A DNA stretch of 19,862 nucleotides. Source: Pseudomonadota bacterium. GTDB taxonomy: Bacteria; Pseudomonadota; Gammaproteobacteria; Acidiferrobacterales; Acidiferrobacteraceae. Below the pieces are notes generated by a model. It was given only the letters and a program-made list of their open reading frames with translations. It was not told the DNA's origin and did not search any database. Made by a program: the position numbers and the translations under genes. Of this stretch, positions 14,139 through 19,862 are shown in pieces; position 1 is the first letter of the stretch; each line of letters opens with the position of its first letter. The stretch covers positions 1 through 19,862 of the forward strand of contig JAJZZU010000011.1 of assembly GCA_021797365.1 (NCBI GenBank), in the 5' to 3' direction.

Positions 14139-14643
14139 CCGCGGGCCGAAAAGCCATCAGATATCATGCTCGTGCTCACAAAGCGGCAGCGGCACGGAGG
14201 CCCTGTGGGACCCGCACGCCCGAAACAAGGCGTGAGGCCTGGGATACTAAGGAAAGCCGCAAGCGCAGGGTGAGTATATCGATCGAGGGCGCGCATGGCG
14301 CCCTATTATCCGCAGCAAGGCGATGAACGGCTGGGGTGCTCGGCGTACCGGTCACACCGCCCCGATCTCCAACAGGACCGAAGCCCGATCGGCGCGCGCC
14401 AACGCACACCCATTACCGAAATCCCACAGATAAGCCCGCTTTATGCCGTTCGTCCTGCTAAACATATCATAATCTTCCATTTATCCCGATGGGTTGTGTC
14501 CTCATCAGAAACAGCTTCCCCGAAACGGCGACACCCACGCACCATGCGCACGCCATGCAAGATGCGCATGCCCTCACGGCATCGCATCGCCTGTAACGAC
14601 ACTCACCGCCCTGCATGGCGGCGTATCGAAGGAGCGCGTAAAC
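14139..14643. other. Intergenic region between transposon and beta-helix gene
   Basis: No convincing gene. Around 14455-14490 the sequence turns AT-richer (AAACATATCATAATCTTCC), a likely place for the promoter of the lipoprotein gene that starts at 14644. Open frames here are proline/arginine-rich and lack motifs. Confidence 0.4.
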
Positions 14644-16170
14644 GTGACAGAGCCGACAAGTCGTGTGTATTTCCTGAAAAAATTAGCACTGCCGATTGCC
14701 ATCGCAGCCTCCCTGTCCGCATGTGTCAGCGGTGGCGCTGGCGCCGGTGCCGGGACGTCGGCGAGTCCTGGGCCCCAGTCTTCCGGCAATGGTGCGCCGA
14801 CCAGCACCAGCGCCAATAGCAACACCGGCGCCGCAACACCCATCACCGGCAGCACTATCCCCATGAGCCAAGCCTTGAATACCCCGGGCGCCGGCACGGG
14901 CCAGACCATCTATGTGTCGACCACGGGCTCCAACAGCAATAACGGCCTGTCGCCGCAGACCCCTTTGCAGACGATCCAGCAAGCCGTCGACAGCGTCCGT
15001 CCGGGTGGCACGATAGAGATCATGGGTGGCACGTACGCCGGGGGTATCACCATAAGCAATCCCGGAACGGCAAGCGCATGGATCACCATGGAGCCTTACC
15101 AAAATCAGCAGGTGGTGATCGACGGCGGGTCGGCCATGAATAATCTGTTCTTCACAAACTCGGGCAACGCTCCGAGCTATTGGGAGGTCAAGGGGTTTAC
15201 CCTGCGGAGCGCCCTTCAGTACGGCGTGCAGATCGATACGCCGGATGTGAAGATCGTCGACAACAACATCTACTACACCAACTACTCGATCGTTAAGCTC
15301 GTTAGCACGGCGCATAACATCGTCATATGGGGCAACCAGCTCCACGACAACAACCACGCCTCCGCGCAGGCCTATGTGTCGAAGGCGGTGGACATGGTGG
15401 GCGCCGTCAATGTCCTGGTGGCCCATAACAACGTATACAACATATCCGACATCGGGCTCTACTGTAAGGGGAATTCGACGGATATCACGTTCGCCGACAA
15501 CACCTTAAACAACATCGGAAGCCGCGGTATCATGCTCGGCCAATCCACGGGCGTGCAGTTCCTGCAGCCGGGCAAGACGTACGAGTCCTACAATAGCATC
15601 ATCAAAAACAACGTCATCACAAACGATCAAAGTGCGTGCTTGTCCGAATCCTCGTCCTACGATGCGGAGATCTACAATAACTCGTGCTACAACGCGGCGA
15701 TCGCTCACCACGGCGCGATTTTTATTTCCAACGAGTCGGCGCTCCACCAGGCCGGTACGAACGTCTATATACGCAACAATATCGTAGACGATTCCTCGTC
15801 CCTTCCGATGGTCGTCATAGCCCCGCATGCCATGACGAACTATGCGACCTTGCACATCAACCATAATATGTACTATGACCCGGCGGGCGTCACGTTTGAG
15901 TGGGATGACAAGAACATCTACAATATGCCGTTTAAGACCTGGCAACAGACGACTGGTCTCGAATTGAATACCATCGTGGCGAATCCCCAGTACGCGAATA
16001 CCACGCCGGTGGGGGCGGTGATGCCGTCCATCACAGGAAATACGCTGCTGTCCTTGAGCCCGTCGAGCCCGGCTATAAACGCCGGTGTCGTGTTGCCCTC
16101 GGTGACGCACGACATCAATGGCGTGGCGCGGCCGTCCACGGGTTCCTACGACATGGGCGCCTATCAGTAA
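14644..16170 (+). CDS. Right-handed beta-helix lipoprotein (DUF1565/Pel9A-like)
   Basis: A 508-aa surface or periplasmic lipoprotein. The N-terminus (MTEPTSRVYFLKKLALPIAIA) is a signal peptide ending in the lipobox LSAC, followed by a Gly/Ala/Ser/Thr/Asn-rich linker to about residue 85. Then comes IYVSTTGSNSNNGLSPQTPLQTIQQAVD and GGTIEIMGGTYAGGITI, the standard opening of DUF1565 and Pel9-type parallel beta-helix proteins. Repeated coils rich in Asn (KIVDNNIYYTN, IVIWGNQLHDNNH, VLVAHNNVYN, ITFADNTLNN, IIKNNVITND, AEIYNNSCYN, VYIRNNIVDD) stack as an asparagine ladder. Relatives bind or cleave polysaccharides; I cannot name catalytic residues. The GTG at 14644 was chosen because AAGGAG lies 9 bp upstream and it precisely precedes the signal peptide; the open frame reaching 14494 would spoil it. 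Its codon use has more Asn/Thr/Ser than its neighbours, as expected for this fold. Confidence 0.85.
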   Translation: MTEPTSRVYFLKKLALPIAIAASLSACVSGGAGAGAGTSASPGPQSSGNGAPTSTSANSNTGAATPITGSTIPMSQALNTPGAGTGQTIYVSTTGSNSNNGLSPQTPLQTIQQAVDSVRPGGTIEIMGGTYAGGITISNPGTASAWITMEPYQNQQVVIDGGSAMNNLFFTNSGNAPSYWEVKGFTLRSALQYGVQIDTPDVKIVDNNIYYTNYSIVKLVSTAHNIVIWGNQLHDNNHASAQAYVSKAVDMVGAVNVLVAHNNVYNISDIGLYCKGNSTDITFADNTLNNIGSRGIMLGQSTGVQFLQPGKTYESYNSIIKNNVITNDQSACLSESSSYDAEIYNNSCYNAAIAHHGAIFISNESALHQAGTNVYIRNNIVDDSSSLPMVVIAPHAMTNYATLHINHNMYYDPAGVTFEWDDKNIYNMPFKTWQQTTGLELNTIVANPQYANTTPVGAVMPSITGNTLLSLSPSSPAINAGVVLPSVTHDINGVARPSTGSYDMGAYQ

Positions 16171-16188
16171 GAGCGATTGATCGCCGCA

Positions 16189-16211
16189 TGCCCCAGCGAC
16201 GGCTTGGGGCA
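16189..16211 (+). terminator. Possible stem-loop after the beta-helix gene
   Basis: TGCCCCA and TGGGGCA pair perfectly around a 9-base loop, 19 bp after the stop codon. No T-run follows, so it is only a possible terminator. A smaller hairpin (GCGAT/ATCGC) lies just before it. Confidence 0.35.
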
Positions 16212-16304
16212 CAGCCTCGGTGCAACACCCCGTCGCTTCGAGGTGGGCCGCACTGAGCCACCATGGGGGTGCGCCATTGGGGAATGTGGTGGGCGGGTGA
16301 GCGT

Positions 16305-16626
16305 TCACGCAAGGCCTCGGGGCCGTGATGGTCCCGGGGCCATTTTTTTGGCGCGGAGGGCACGAACGGCAGATGGCGACACGGCGTTCTGTCCGGGCGT
16401 CTTGTCCGCCAGATGCTGCATGATGGCATGTGATTCCCAGAGGACGAATCCGTCATCCACGAGCACCGATACGCGGTGGTTGGGGTTCAGTTTTAGATGG
16501 AAACCAGGCTTCGCGCTGTTGCCCTTTGCGCAGATCCAGGGTCACAAGCTCGCAGGGCACGTCGAGGGACAGCACCGTCGTGGCGGCGCGCCGCGCATTG
16601 TCGGAATAAGGGTGGGTGTACATCAT
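16305..16626 (-). pseudogene. Frameshifted N-terminal remnant of a glutathione S-transferase
   Basis: From the ATG at 16626 the frame reads MMYTHPYSDNARRAATTVLS and then VPCELVTLDLRKGQQREAWF, the thioredoxin-like domain of a GST including the Ser/Tyr active-site region (YTHPYSDNARR). At about 16509-16513 one extra base shifts the frame; in the next frame the sequence resumes as KLNPNHRVSVLVDDGF and then VLWESHAIMQHLADKTPGQ, the glutathione-binding Val-Pro loop (here Ser replaces the conserved cis-Pro) and the Glu-Ser glutathione contact. The frame then loses similarity near 16378 and stops at 16305-16307. The whole helical C-terminal domain is missing. The gene is therefore broken twice. Its C-terminal sequence does not match the GST at the left edge, so the two are different genes. 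Confidence 0.8.
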
Positions 16627-16795
16627 AGGGCTTGTCCTCGCTGTCATGGGCTCGATGCGCGCACGACATGACTATCGGCGCTCCCTGGAGCGCGTCACCG
16701 ACCCCGACTGTGCGCCGGGCCTGCGTGCCGGACGCGACCACTTGCCGGACGTGGTCCCTGAAGCGCTCGCGACCCAGGCTCGTGGCGGGCGCGGT

Positions 16796-16824
16796 TTGCG
16801 CTCGCCACTTATTGTGCATACAAT
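16796..16824 (+). promoter_or_regulatory. Likely brnTA promoter
   Basis: TTGCGC (16796-16801) and TACAAT (16819-16824) are 17 bp apart, the optimal sigma-70 spacing; the -10 box matches at 5 of 6 and the -35 box at 3 of 6. The -10 box lies in a palindrome, which would suit repression by BrnA. Confidence 0.45.
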
Positions 16825-16827
16825 AAG
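16808..16827. promoter_or_regulatory. Palindrome, likely BrnA operator
   Basis: CTTATTGT and ACAATAAG are perfect complements separated by GCAT, overlapping the predicted -10 box of the toxin-antitoxin operon. BrnA, a ribbon-helix-helix antitoxin, is known to repress its own operon by binding such promoter-proximal palindromes. Confidence 0.55.
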
Positions 16828-17044
16828 TCCCGCGGAGATCACATTTGATCCGGCTAAGGATGTTACCAATACCGCCAAGCACGGTGTGTCCTTGGCGCTG
16901 GCATCGGAACTGGAATGGGCTGATCTCATGGCCCAGGCTGACACGCGCCGCGATTACGGCGAAGACCGCATGATCGGTTATACCCCTATCGGCGAGCGGG
17001 TGTTTTGCGTGGTCTTCATGGATCGCGACGATCAGCGTCGCATC
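16814..17044 (+). pseudogene. brnT: BrnT-family toxin, 5' part, interrupted by IS1111-type element
   Basis: The frame reads EITFDPAKDVTNTAKHGVSL, then ALASELEWADLMAQADTRRDYGE and RMIGYTPIGERVFCVVFMDRDDQRRI, the core of BrnT, a RelE-like ribonuclease toxin of type II systems, with its Lys/His and Arg positions (AKHG, TRRDYGE). After RRI the sequence runs into the end of an IS1111-type element, and the missing end ISLRKANAREVKRYASQI is found at 18451 beyond it. The start is unclear: family members begin with Met directly before EITFD, but here that codon is GCG; the only upstream start in frame is a GTG at 16814 that falls inside the operator and before the predicted transcription start. The toxin is thus certainly split and may also lack a start codon. 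The IS-fused frame runs to 17128. Confidence 0.88.
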
Positions 17045-17052
17045 TTATATAT

Positions 17053-17065
17053 GGACGCCCCCTAC
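17053..17065 (+). repeat. Left subterminal inverted repeat of IS copy A
   Basis: GGACGCCCCCTAC, perfectly complementary to the repeat at 18433-18445. The outer tail before it includes ATATAT, which is shared with copy B. Confidence 0.9.
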
Positions 17066-17393
17066 ATTGCAAGCACGTATGGGCTTTCGGAATCAGGATC
17101 GGACTGCATAAATATATCCGGCCTCTGATGCGTCCGTCGACGCGGGCCCTGATGACATTCGCTCGCAGGCGCCTCGTAAGTTGCTCGGTGTGAAATCCAC
17201 CGTTCAGTCTATCAGGCTCGTCCCGCGGCGGTCTGACCTGCTTCCATCAGCTTCTACGCTCTAGCAATCCTGGTGGGAAAATACCTCCACTGCAACAACG
17301 CGATCTGCCAACGATCTCGGGGCTCGGCCTGCGTCAGGCCGTAGCCCCCGCTCCGTTCTCGGCGCGATACTCTGTTCCTCGGGCCAACATCGC
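17066..17393 (-). ncRNA. Predicted seek/bridge RNA region of the IS1111 element
   Basis: This 328-bp non-coding end lies downstream of the transposase gene, where IS1111-group elements encode the guide RNA (called seekRNA or bridge RNA) that pairs with donor and target DNA. It has no credible gene and is kept in order and largely in sequence in the second element copy at 18796-19121, although that copy's transposase is ruined. Differences between the copies cluster in a few short blocks, for instance 17109-17120, 17144-17155 and 17272-17330, as expected for target-specific loops or decay. The exact RNA ends are not determined. Confidence 0.45.
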
Positions 17394-18368
17394 CTAGGCA
17401 ATACGCGCATGCTTAGCAGCGAGGGCCACGGCCGCGACGTTTACATGCCGGCGTTCTTTCAATTGGCGCGCCCAGACGCTTTTGGCGTCGGTCTTTTTAT
17501 CGACGACGCGCAGGTAGGCGCGGGCGCCGTGTATCAACAGCGTCCGGAGGTACCGATCCCCTTGCTTGGTGATCGCCCCCAGACGGTTCTTGCCGCCACT
17601 TGAATGCTGTCTTGGGATTAACCCCAGTGAGGCGGCATAGTTGCGCCCACTCTGGAAGACGTGCGGATTCCCCATACTCGCCACGAGCGCCGTCGCAGTC
17701 TGGGGGCCGATCGCCGTGACCTGCATGAGCCGCCGGGCGGGTTCACTCGCCTGCGCGAGCGCGCGAATCTTAGCGTCATACTGCGTGATGTCCTGATCGA
17801 GCGCCTGGAGCTGTCGCAGCAATCCGGCCAGTACCTCGCGGGCCAGCGCCGGCAGCCCGTTTTCGGCATCCTCGAGGAGCCGCGGGAGGTGCTTGCGTAA
17901 GGAGACCACACCCTGTGGGACGGTCAGACCGAACTCCCCTAGGAGTCCTCGGATCTGATTGACCTGCGCGGTCCGGTTTGCCACAGCGAGGCTTCGGGCG
18001 CGATGCACCATCAGCACCGCCTGCTGCTCCTCGGTCTTGATGGCGACAAAGGGCATGTTGGGTCGGCCCACGGCCTCGCAGATGGCCTCGGCGTCGTTCG
18101 CGTCATTCTTGCCACGCTTCCTGTAGGGGGTCACGAACTGGGCCGCCATAAGCCTCGCCGTATGCCCGAGCTTACTGAGAGCGCGACCCCAGTAGTGGGC
18201 GCCGGCGCAGGCCTCCATACCGACTGTGCATGGCGGCAACTGGGCGAAGAACTCCATTACCTTAGCGCGCGGCAAGGCCTTACGGACCCTCACCATCCCA
18301 CGCTCATCAATGCCGTGAACCTGCAAGACTTGTTTGGCGAGATCTAGACCAACCCGAACAATTGTCAT
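17394..18368 (-). CDS. IS110-family (IS1111 group) DEDD transposase
   Basis: A 324-aa DEDD transposase/recombinase. The N-terminal RuvC-like domain has Asp9 (VGLDLAK), Glu52 (GMEACAGAHYWGR), and Asp89/Asp92 (KRGKNDANDAEAICEA). The C-terminal Tnp20 domain has ITAIGPQTATAL-like sequence (VTAIGPQTATALVASMG) and ASLGLIPRQHSSGGKNRLG, with the Ser of HSSGGK as the likely nucleophile. Domain order and length are normal for the IS1111 group. The ATG at 18368 has AGGAGGT upstream at the right distance; an open frame reaching 18485 runs out through the IS end and is not used. No stop or shift is seen, so the protein should be functional. It cuts and joins DNA under guide-RNA direction without a classical DDE reaction. 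Confidence 0.93.
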   Translation of the reverse strand: MTIVRVGLDLAKQVLQVHGIDERGMVRVRKALPRAKVMEFFAQLPPCTVGMEACAGAHYWGRALSKLGHTARLMAAQFVTPYRKRGKNDANDAEAICEAVGRPNMPFVAIKTEEQQAVLMVHRARSLAVANRTAQVNQIRGLLGEFGLTVPQGVVSLRKHLPRLLEDAENGLPALAREVLAGLLRQLQALDQDITQYDAKIRALAQASEPARRLMQVTAIGPQTATALVASMGNPHVFQSGRNYAASLGLIPRQHSSGGKNRLGAITKQGDRYLRTLLIHGARAYLRVVDKKTDAKSVWARQLKERRHVNVAAVALAAKHARIA

Positions 18369-18432
18369 GGCACGACCTCCTGTTTCTTGACTGACGGGCT
18401 CCCTAGAATTTGGCACGATCGCCGGAGTTAGG

Positions 18433-18445
18433 GTAGGGGGCGTCC
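18433..18445 (-). repeat. Right subterminal inverted repeat of IS copy A
   Basis: GTAGGGGGCGTCC on the plus strand, 64 bp upstream of the transposase start and perfectly complementary to the repeat at 17053-17065. The next bases (ATGTC) are the short tail before brnT sequence resumes. Confidence 0.9.
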
Positions 18446-18450
18446 ATGTC

Positions 18451-18507
18451 ATCAGCCTAAGAAAGGCCAATGCCAGAGAGGTCAAGCGCTATGCGAGTCA
18501 AATCTAA
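18451..18507 (+). pseudogene. brnT: BrnT toxin, 3' remnant beyond the IS
   Basis: The plus-strand frame reads ISLRKANAREVKRYASQI and stops at TAA 18505-18507. This is the C-terminal end of BrnT (RISLRKAN-REV-Y), exactly continuing the segment that ends RRI at 17044. It proves that the IS landed inside brnT. Together the two parts give 95 codons including the stop, a normal BrnT size. The end overlaps the brnA start by 17 bp, the usual arrangement. Confidence 0.88.
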
Positions 18508-18772
18508 ATCTGGACGGGTGTTTAAACTCCCCACGCCCGAGGAAGAGTCCGCCATCCAAGCGGGGGTGGCCGAGGACCCCGATACCTATGAGCTGACGGA
18601 TACCGAGTTCCGGCAACTGAAGAGAATAGGGCGGCCCCCGGCGGCTACAACCAAAGAACGTGTGACCATGCGGCTCTCCAGGGACGTGGTGGCGAGATTC
18701 CGTGCCGCCGGACCTGGATGGCAAACGCGTATAGACGCTGCTCTCAAGGAATGGCTTGAAACGCACCATTAA
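18491..18772 (+). CDS. brnA: BrnA-family antitoxin
   Basis: A 93-aa protein. The N-terminal part (MRVKSKSGRVFKLPTPEEES, then IQAGVAEDPDTYELTDTEFRQLK) is the toxin-neutralising region of BrnA. The C-terminal RIGRPPAATTKERVTMRLSR and DVVARFRAAGPGWQTRIDAALKEWL is the ribbon-helix-helix DNA-binding domain of the BrnA family. The ATG at 18491 overlaps the brnT remnant by 17 bp; an upstream ATG at 18470 is in frame but the first residues it adds are brnT-derived. It appears intact while its toxin is split, leaving an antitoxin without a working partner here. It is separated from its native promoter by the IS, so expression would depend on read-through or an IS promoter. Confidence 0.92.
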   Translation: MRVKSKSGRVFKLPTPEEESAIQAGVAEDPDTYELTDTEFRQLKRIGRPPAATTKERVTMRLSRDVVARFRAAGPGWQTRIDAALKEWLETHH

Positions 18773-18782
18773 ACTGATATAT

Positions 18783-18795
18783 CGACGCCCCCTAC
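18783..18795 (+). repeat. Left subterminal inverted repeat of IS copy B
   Basis: CGACGCCCCCTAC differs from the copy A repeat only in its first base. No matching right-hand repeat is present because copy B is truncated. Confidence 0.85.
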
Positions 18796-19121
18796 ATGCA
18801 AGCACGTATGGGCTTTCGGAATCAGGATCGGACTGCGTAAAACCATCCGGCCCCTGATGCGTCCGTCGACACAAGCCCTGAGGACATTCGCTCGCAAGCG
18901 CATCGTAAGTTGCTCGGTGTGGTATCCACCGTTCAGTCTATCAGGTTCGTCCCGCGGCGGTCTGACCCGCTTCCATCAGCTTCTACGTTCCAGCAATCCT
19001 CGTGGGCAACATCTCCACTGCAACAACCCAATCCGCAAACACGATTCAGGGTCAGCCTATCTCAGGCCCTAGCCCCGGCTGCGCTTGCGGTGCGATATTC
19101 GGTCCCCCGGGTCAGCATCGC

Positions 19122-19221
19122 CTAGGCGATGCTGGCATGCTTGGGCGGCAAGCGCCACGGCCGCGACGTTCATATGCCGGCGCTCCTTCAGTTAGCGCGC
19201 CCAGAGGCTCTTCGCATCGGT
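19122..19221 (-). pseudogene. 3' fragment of a decayed IS1111 transposase gene
   Basis: The minus strand reads DAKSLWAR-stop-LKERRHMNVAAVALAA, matching the copy A transposase end (DAKSVWARQLKERRHVNVAAVALAA). A CAA to TAA change gives a stop, and one extra C shortly before the original end shifts the frame, after which KHASIA-stop is readable in another frame (stop 19122-19124). The 5' part of the gene is missing. Confidence 0.82.
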
Positions 19222-19443
19222 AGCGTGAACACGCCCAGCCCCCGACTTCCCTTTTGCTATCGAAGGTCCGAGTTTGTTGGGGATACCCTGGCGCCGCACG
19301 AGCGCTTGCCAGACGCGCTTACCACCCGGTCCCTGACGTTGCACGAACGCCGGCACTCGACAGCTTTTTCGCTATGGTTGTCCCAGGGTTGTCGCAAAAT
19401 GGTGGGGTGTTTGGCTGGGACTTCCGCTAAGTCCTTGATTGAT
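19222..19443. other. Spacer between IS remnant and tRNA fragment
   Basis: No gene recognised. A 7-bp inverted repeat GTCCCAG/CTGGGAC (about 19379-19423) with a long loop is present. The minus strand is open through part of it but without recognisable motifs. By position it should be the chromosomal sequence that originally followed the tRNA gene, mixed with IS debris. Confidence 0.4.
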
Positions 19444-19493
19444 TGGCTCCCCGGGAAGGACTTGAACCTCCGACCCGGTGATTAACAGTCACT
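19444..19493 (-). tRNA. 3' fragment of tRNA-Asn(GTT), probable att site
   Basis: On the minus strand the segment reads from the anticodon arm (GTGACTGTTAATCAC, anticodon GTT at 19484-19486) through the T arm (GGAGG TTCAAGT CCTTC) to the acceptor 3' strand CCGGGGAG and encoded CCA (19444-19446). The TTCAA motif and the CTGTTAA anticodon loop identify tRNA-Asn. The D arm and 5' acceptor strand are absent: sequence beyond 19493 is AT-rich and unrelated, and the outermost anticodon-stem pair is already A-C. A tRNA 3' half ending sharply in the anticodon stem is the usual footprint of a tyrosine-integrase attachment site. Confidence 0.8.
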
Positions 19494-19561
19494 GAAAAAT
19501 GCACTTCTTTGCACACTAATGCGCCTAACTGCTTGATTCCACACCAAGGCTTTATGCATCT

Positions 19562-19613
19562 AACAGCACCCAACAGCACCTAAACGCAACCGGATTACAG
19601 CAAGATTACAGCA
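19562..19613. repeat. Short tandem direct repeats beside the att site
   Basis: AACAGCACC occurs at 19562-19570 and 19572-19580, and GATTACAGCA at 19593-19602 and 19604-19613. The two pairs share the core ACAGCA. Repeats of this size, about 70-120 bp from an att core, resemble arm-type binding sites of tyrosine integrases. Confidence 0.5.
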
Positions 19614-19649
19614 CAGGCCTAACAACGGCGTTCCCTATCCGCTCGGTCA

Positions 19650-19862
19650 CTACTTCTTGAGGGGAAGGGCAGAACCGGAAGAAGCGGGCGACTCTGTAGA
19701 GCATTTGCCTGACTGCGGCACGGTCAACAGTGGGATGACATAATAAGGTAGCGTCTTTGACCAACTCTCAACTGGTTCCTTCGTTTTTTCCGCGTACCAC
19801 TTTCTCATTTCAGTGAGCCGCTGAGCCATCGTACTACCATCTGTCTTTGTTAAAAGGGGCCG
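19650..19862 (-). CDS. Partial hypothetical protein at window end (C-terminal part)
   Basis: A minus-strand frame is open from the window edge to a TAG at 19650-19652 (70 codons). It reads MAQRLTEMRKWYAEKTKEPV, then ESWSKTLPYYVIPLLTVPQS and a Ser/Pro-rich end. The start lies beyond the window, or could be the ATG at about 19829. I recognise no family. The base composition is less GC-rich than the rest of the window, and it lies on the island side of the tRNA fragment, so it is probably island cargo. It could also be chance, since only the open frame and composition support it. Confidence 0.4.
   Translation of the reverse strand, partial: RPLLTKTDGSTMAQRLTEMRKWYAEKTKEPVESWSKTLPYYVIPLLTVPQSGKCSTESPASSGSALPLKK

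Larger units (their letters stand above)
17045..18450 (-). mobile_element. IS1111-group IS110-family insertion sequence (copy A)
   Basis: The element carries one DEDD transposase gene and a non-coding end of about 340 bp. Perfect 13-bp subterminal inverted repeats GGACGCCCCCTAC (17053-17065) and GTAGGGGGCGTCC (18433-18445) lie a few bases inside each end, the typical IS1111 design with short outer tails. The element splits brnT: CGT CGC ATC continues as ATC AGC CTA across it, so the length is 1,406 bp with no obvious target duplication; the exact ends may slide by up to 3 bases (17042-18447 to 17045-18450). Confidence 0.85.
18775..19221 (-). mobile_element. Truncated end of a second IS1111-type element (copy B)
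   Basis: This segment is a direct repeat of 17045-17490 of copy A, roughly nine bases in ten identical by eye. It contains the left tail (ATATAT), the inverted repeat, the whole non-coding end and about the last 30 codons of the transposase; similarity stops at about 19221. The remainder of the element is missing, so it cannot move by itself. It begins only a few bases after the brnA stop codon. Confidence 0.85.

Noticed and set aside
10743..14184. Possible target duplication AAAG around GTGAG/CTCAC ends (10744-10747 and 14180-14183)
   Set aside because: Only 3-4 bases match and the proposed end repeats agree over about five bases, which is expected by chance.
16616..17128. A single 170-aa protein starting at 16616
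   Set aside because: The first two thirds of the upstream part overlap the GST remnant and lack motifs, and the last 28 residues come from the inserted IS; only the BrnT core is real.
19129..19485. Plus-strand frame of 118 codons ending ...LPGKDLNLRPGD
   Set aside because: The ending is the well-known translation of a tRNA 3' end (opposite strand), and the rest spans the IS remnant.
19562..19613. Short repeats as a CRISPR array
   Set aside because: Units are about 10 bases with practically no spacers, far from CRISPR dimensions.

Overview
The window looks like chromosomal DNA from a GC-rich proteobacterium. The cyoABCD cluster with all CyoB ligands, the Pqi/MCE-type lipoprotein, the GST genes and the IS families (IS21, IS110/IS1111, ExeA-helper transposon) fit a gammaproteobacterium, possibly an acidophilic chemolithotroph of the Acidithiobacillus/Acidiferrobacter kind. 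That is a guess from context; no rRNA or marker gene fixes the genus.

Left part (1-5607): the 3' part of a glutathione S-transferase gene, whose first bases form a perfect 38-bp palindrome that may be a fold-back artefact; a convergent PqiC-like outer-membrane lipoprotein; and a compact cyoA-cyoB-cyoC-cyoD operon for a cytochrome bo3-type ubiquinol oxidase, without cyoE. Next (5608-8644, minus strand) is a two-gene unit: a NodU/CmcH/TobZ-family O-carbamoyltransferase followed 7 bp later by a protein resembling the C-terminal domain of the N,N-dimethylformamidase large subunit. An apparently gene-poor stretch follows (8645-9376), then a possible 68-aa membrane protein.

Mobile region (9766-14140): a truncated IS21 IstA fragment abuts an intact-looking four-gene transposon on the minus strand: zinc-ribbon protein, DDE transposase, ExeA/TniB-like AAA+ ATPase and a small acidic protein. 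Related inverted repeats flank it (17 of 21 matches) with extra internal copies, as in Mu/Tn7/Tn5053-type elements. The zinc-ribbon and small proteins have no assigned role and are the best candidates here for undescribed biology.

Right part (14140-19862): a right-handed beta-helix lipoprotein; a frameshifted N-terminal GST remnant; and a BrnT/BrnA toxin-antitoxin locus whose toxin gene is split by a 1,406-bp IS1111-type element, with both halves of brnT recognisable and brnA intact. A second, decayed end of a related IS1111 element lies just after brnA, so the roughly 340-bp non-coding end, expected to encode the guide (seek/bridge) RNA, can be compared between two copies. Finally, a 3' fragment of a tRNA-Asn(GTT) gene followed by short direct repeats and less GC-rich DNA looks like the att end of an integrative element that continues beyond the window.
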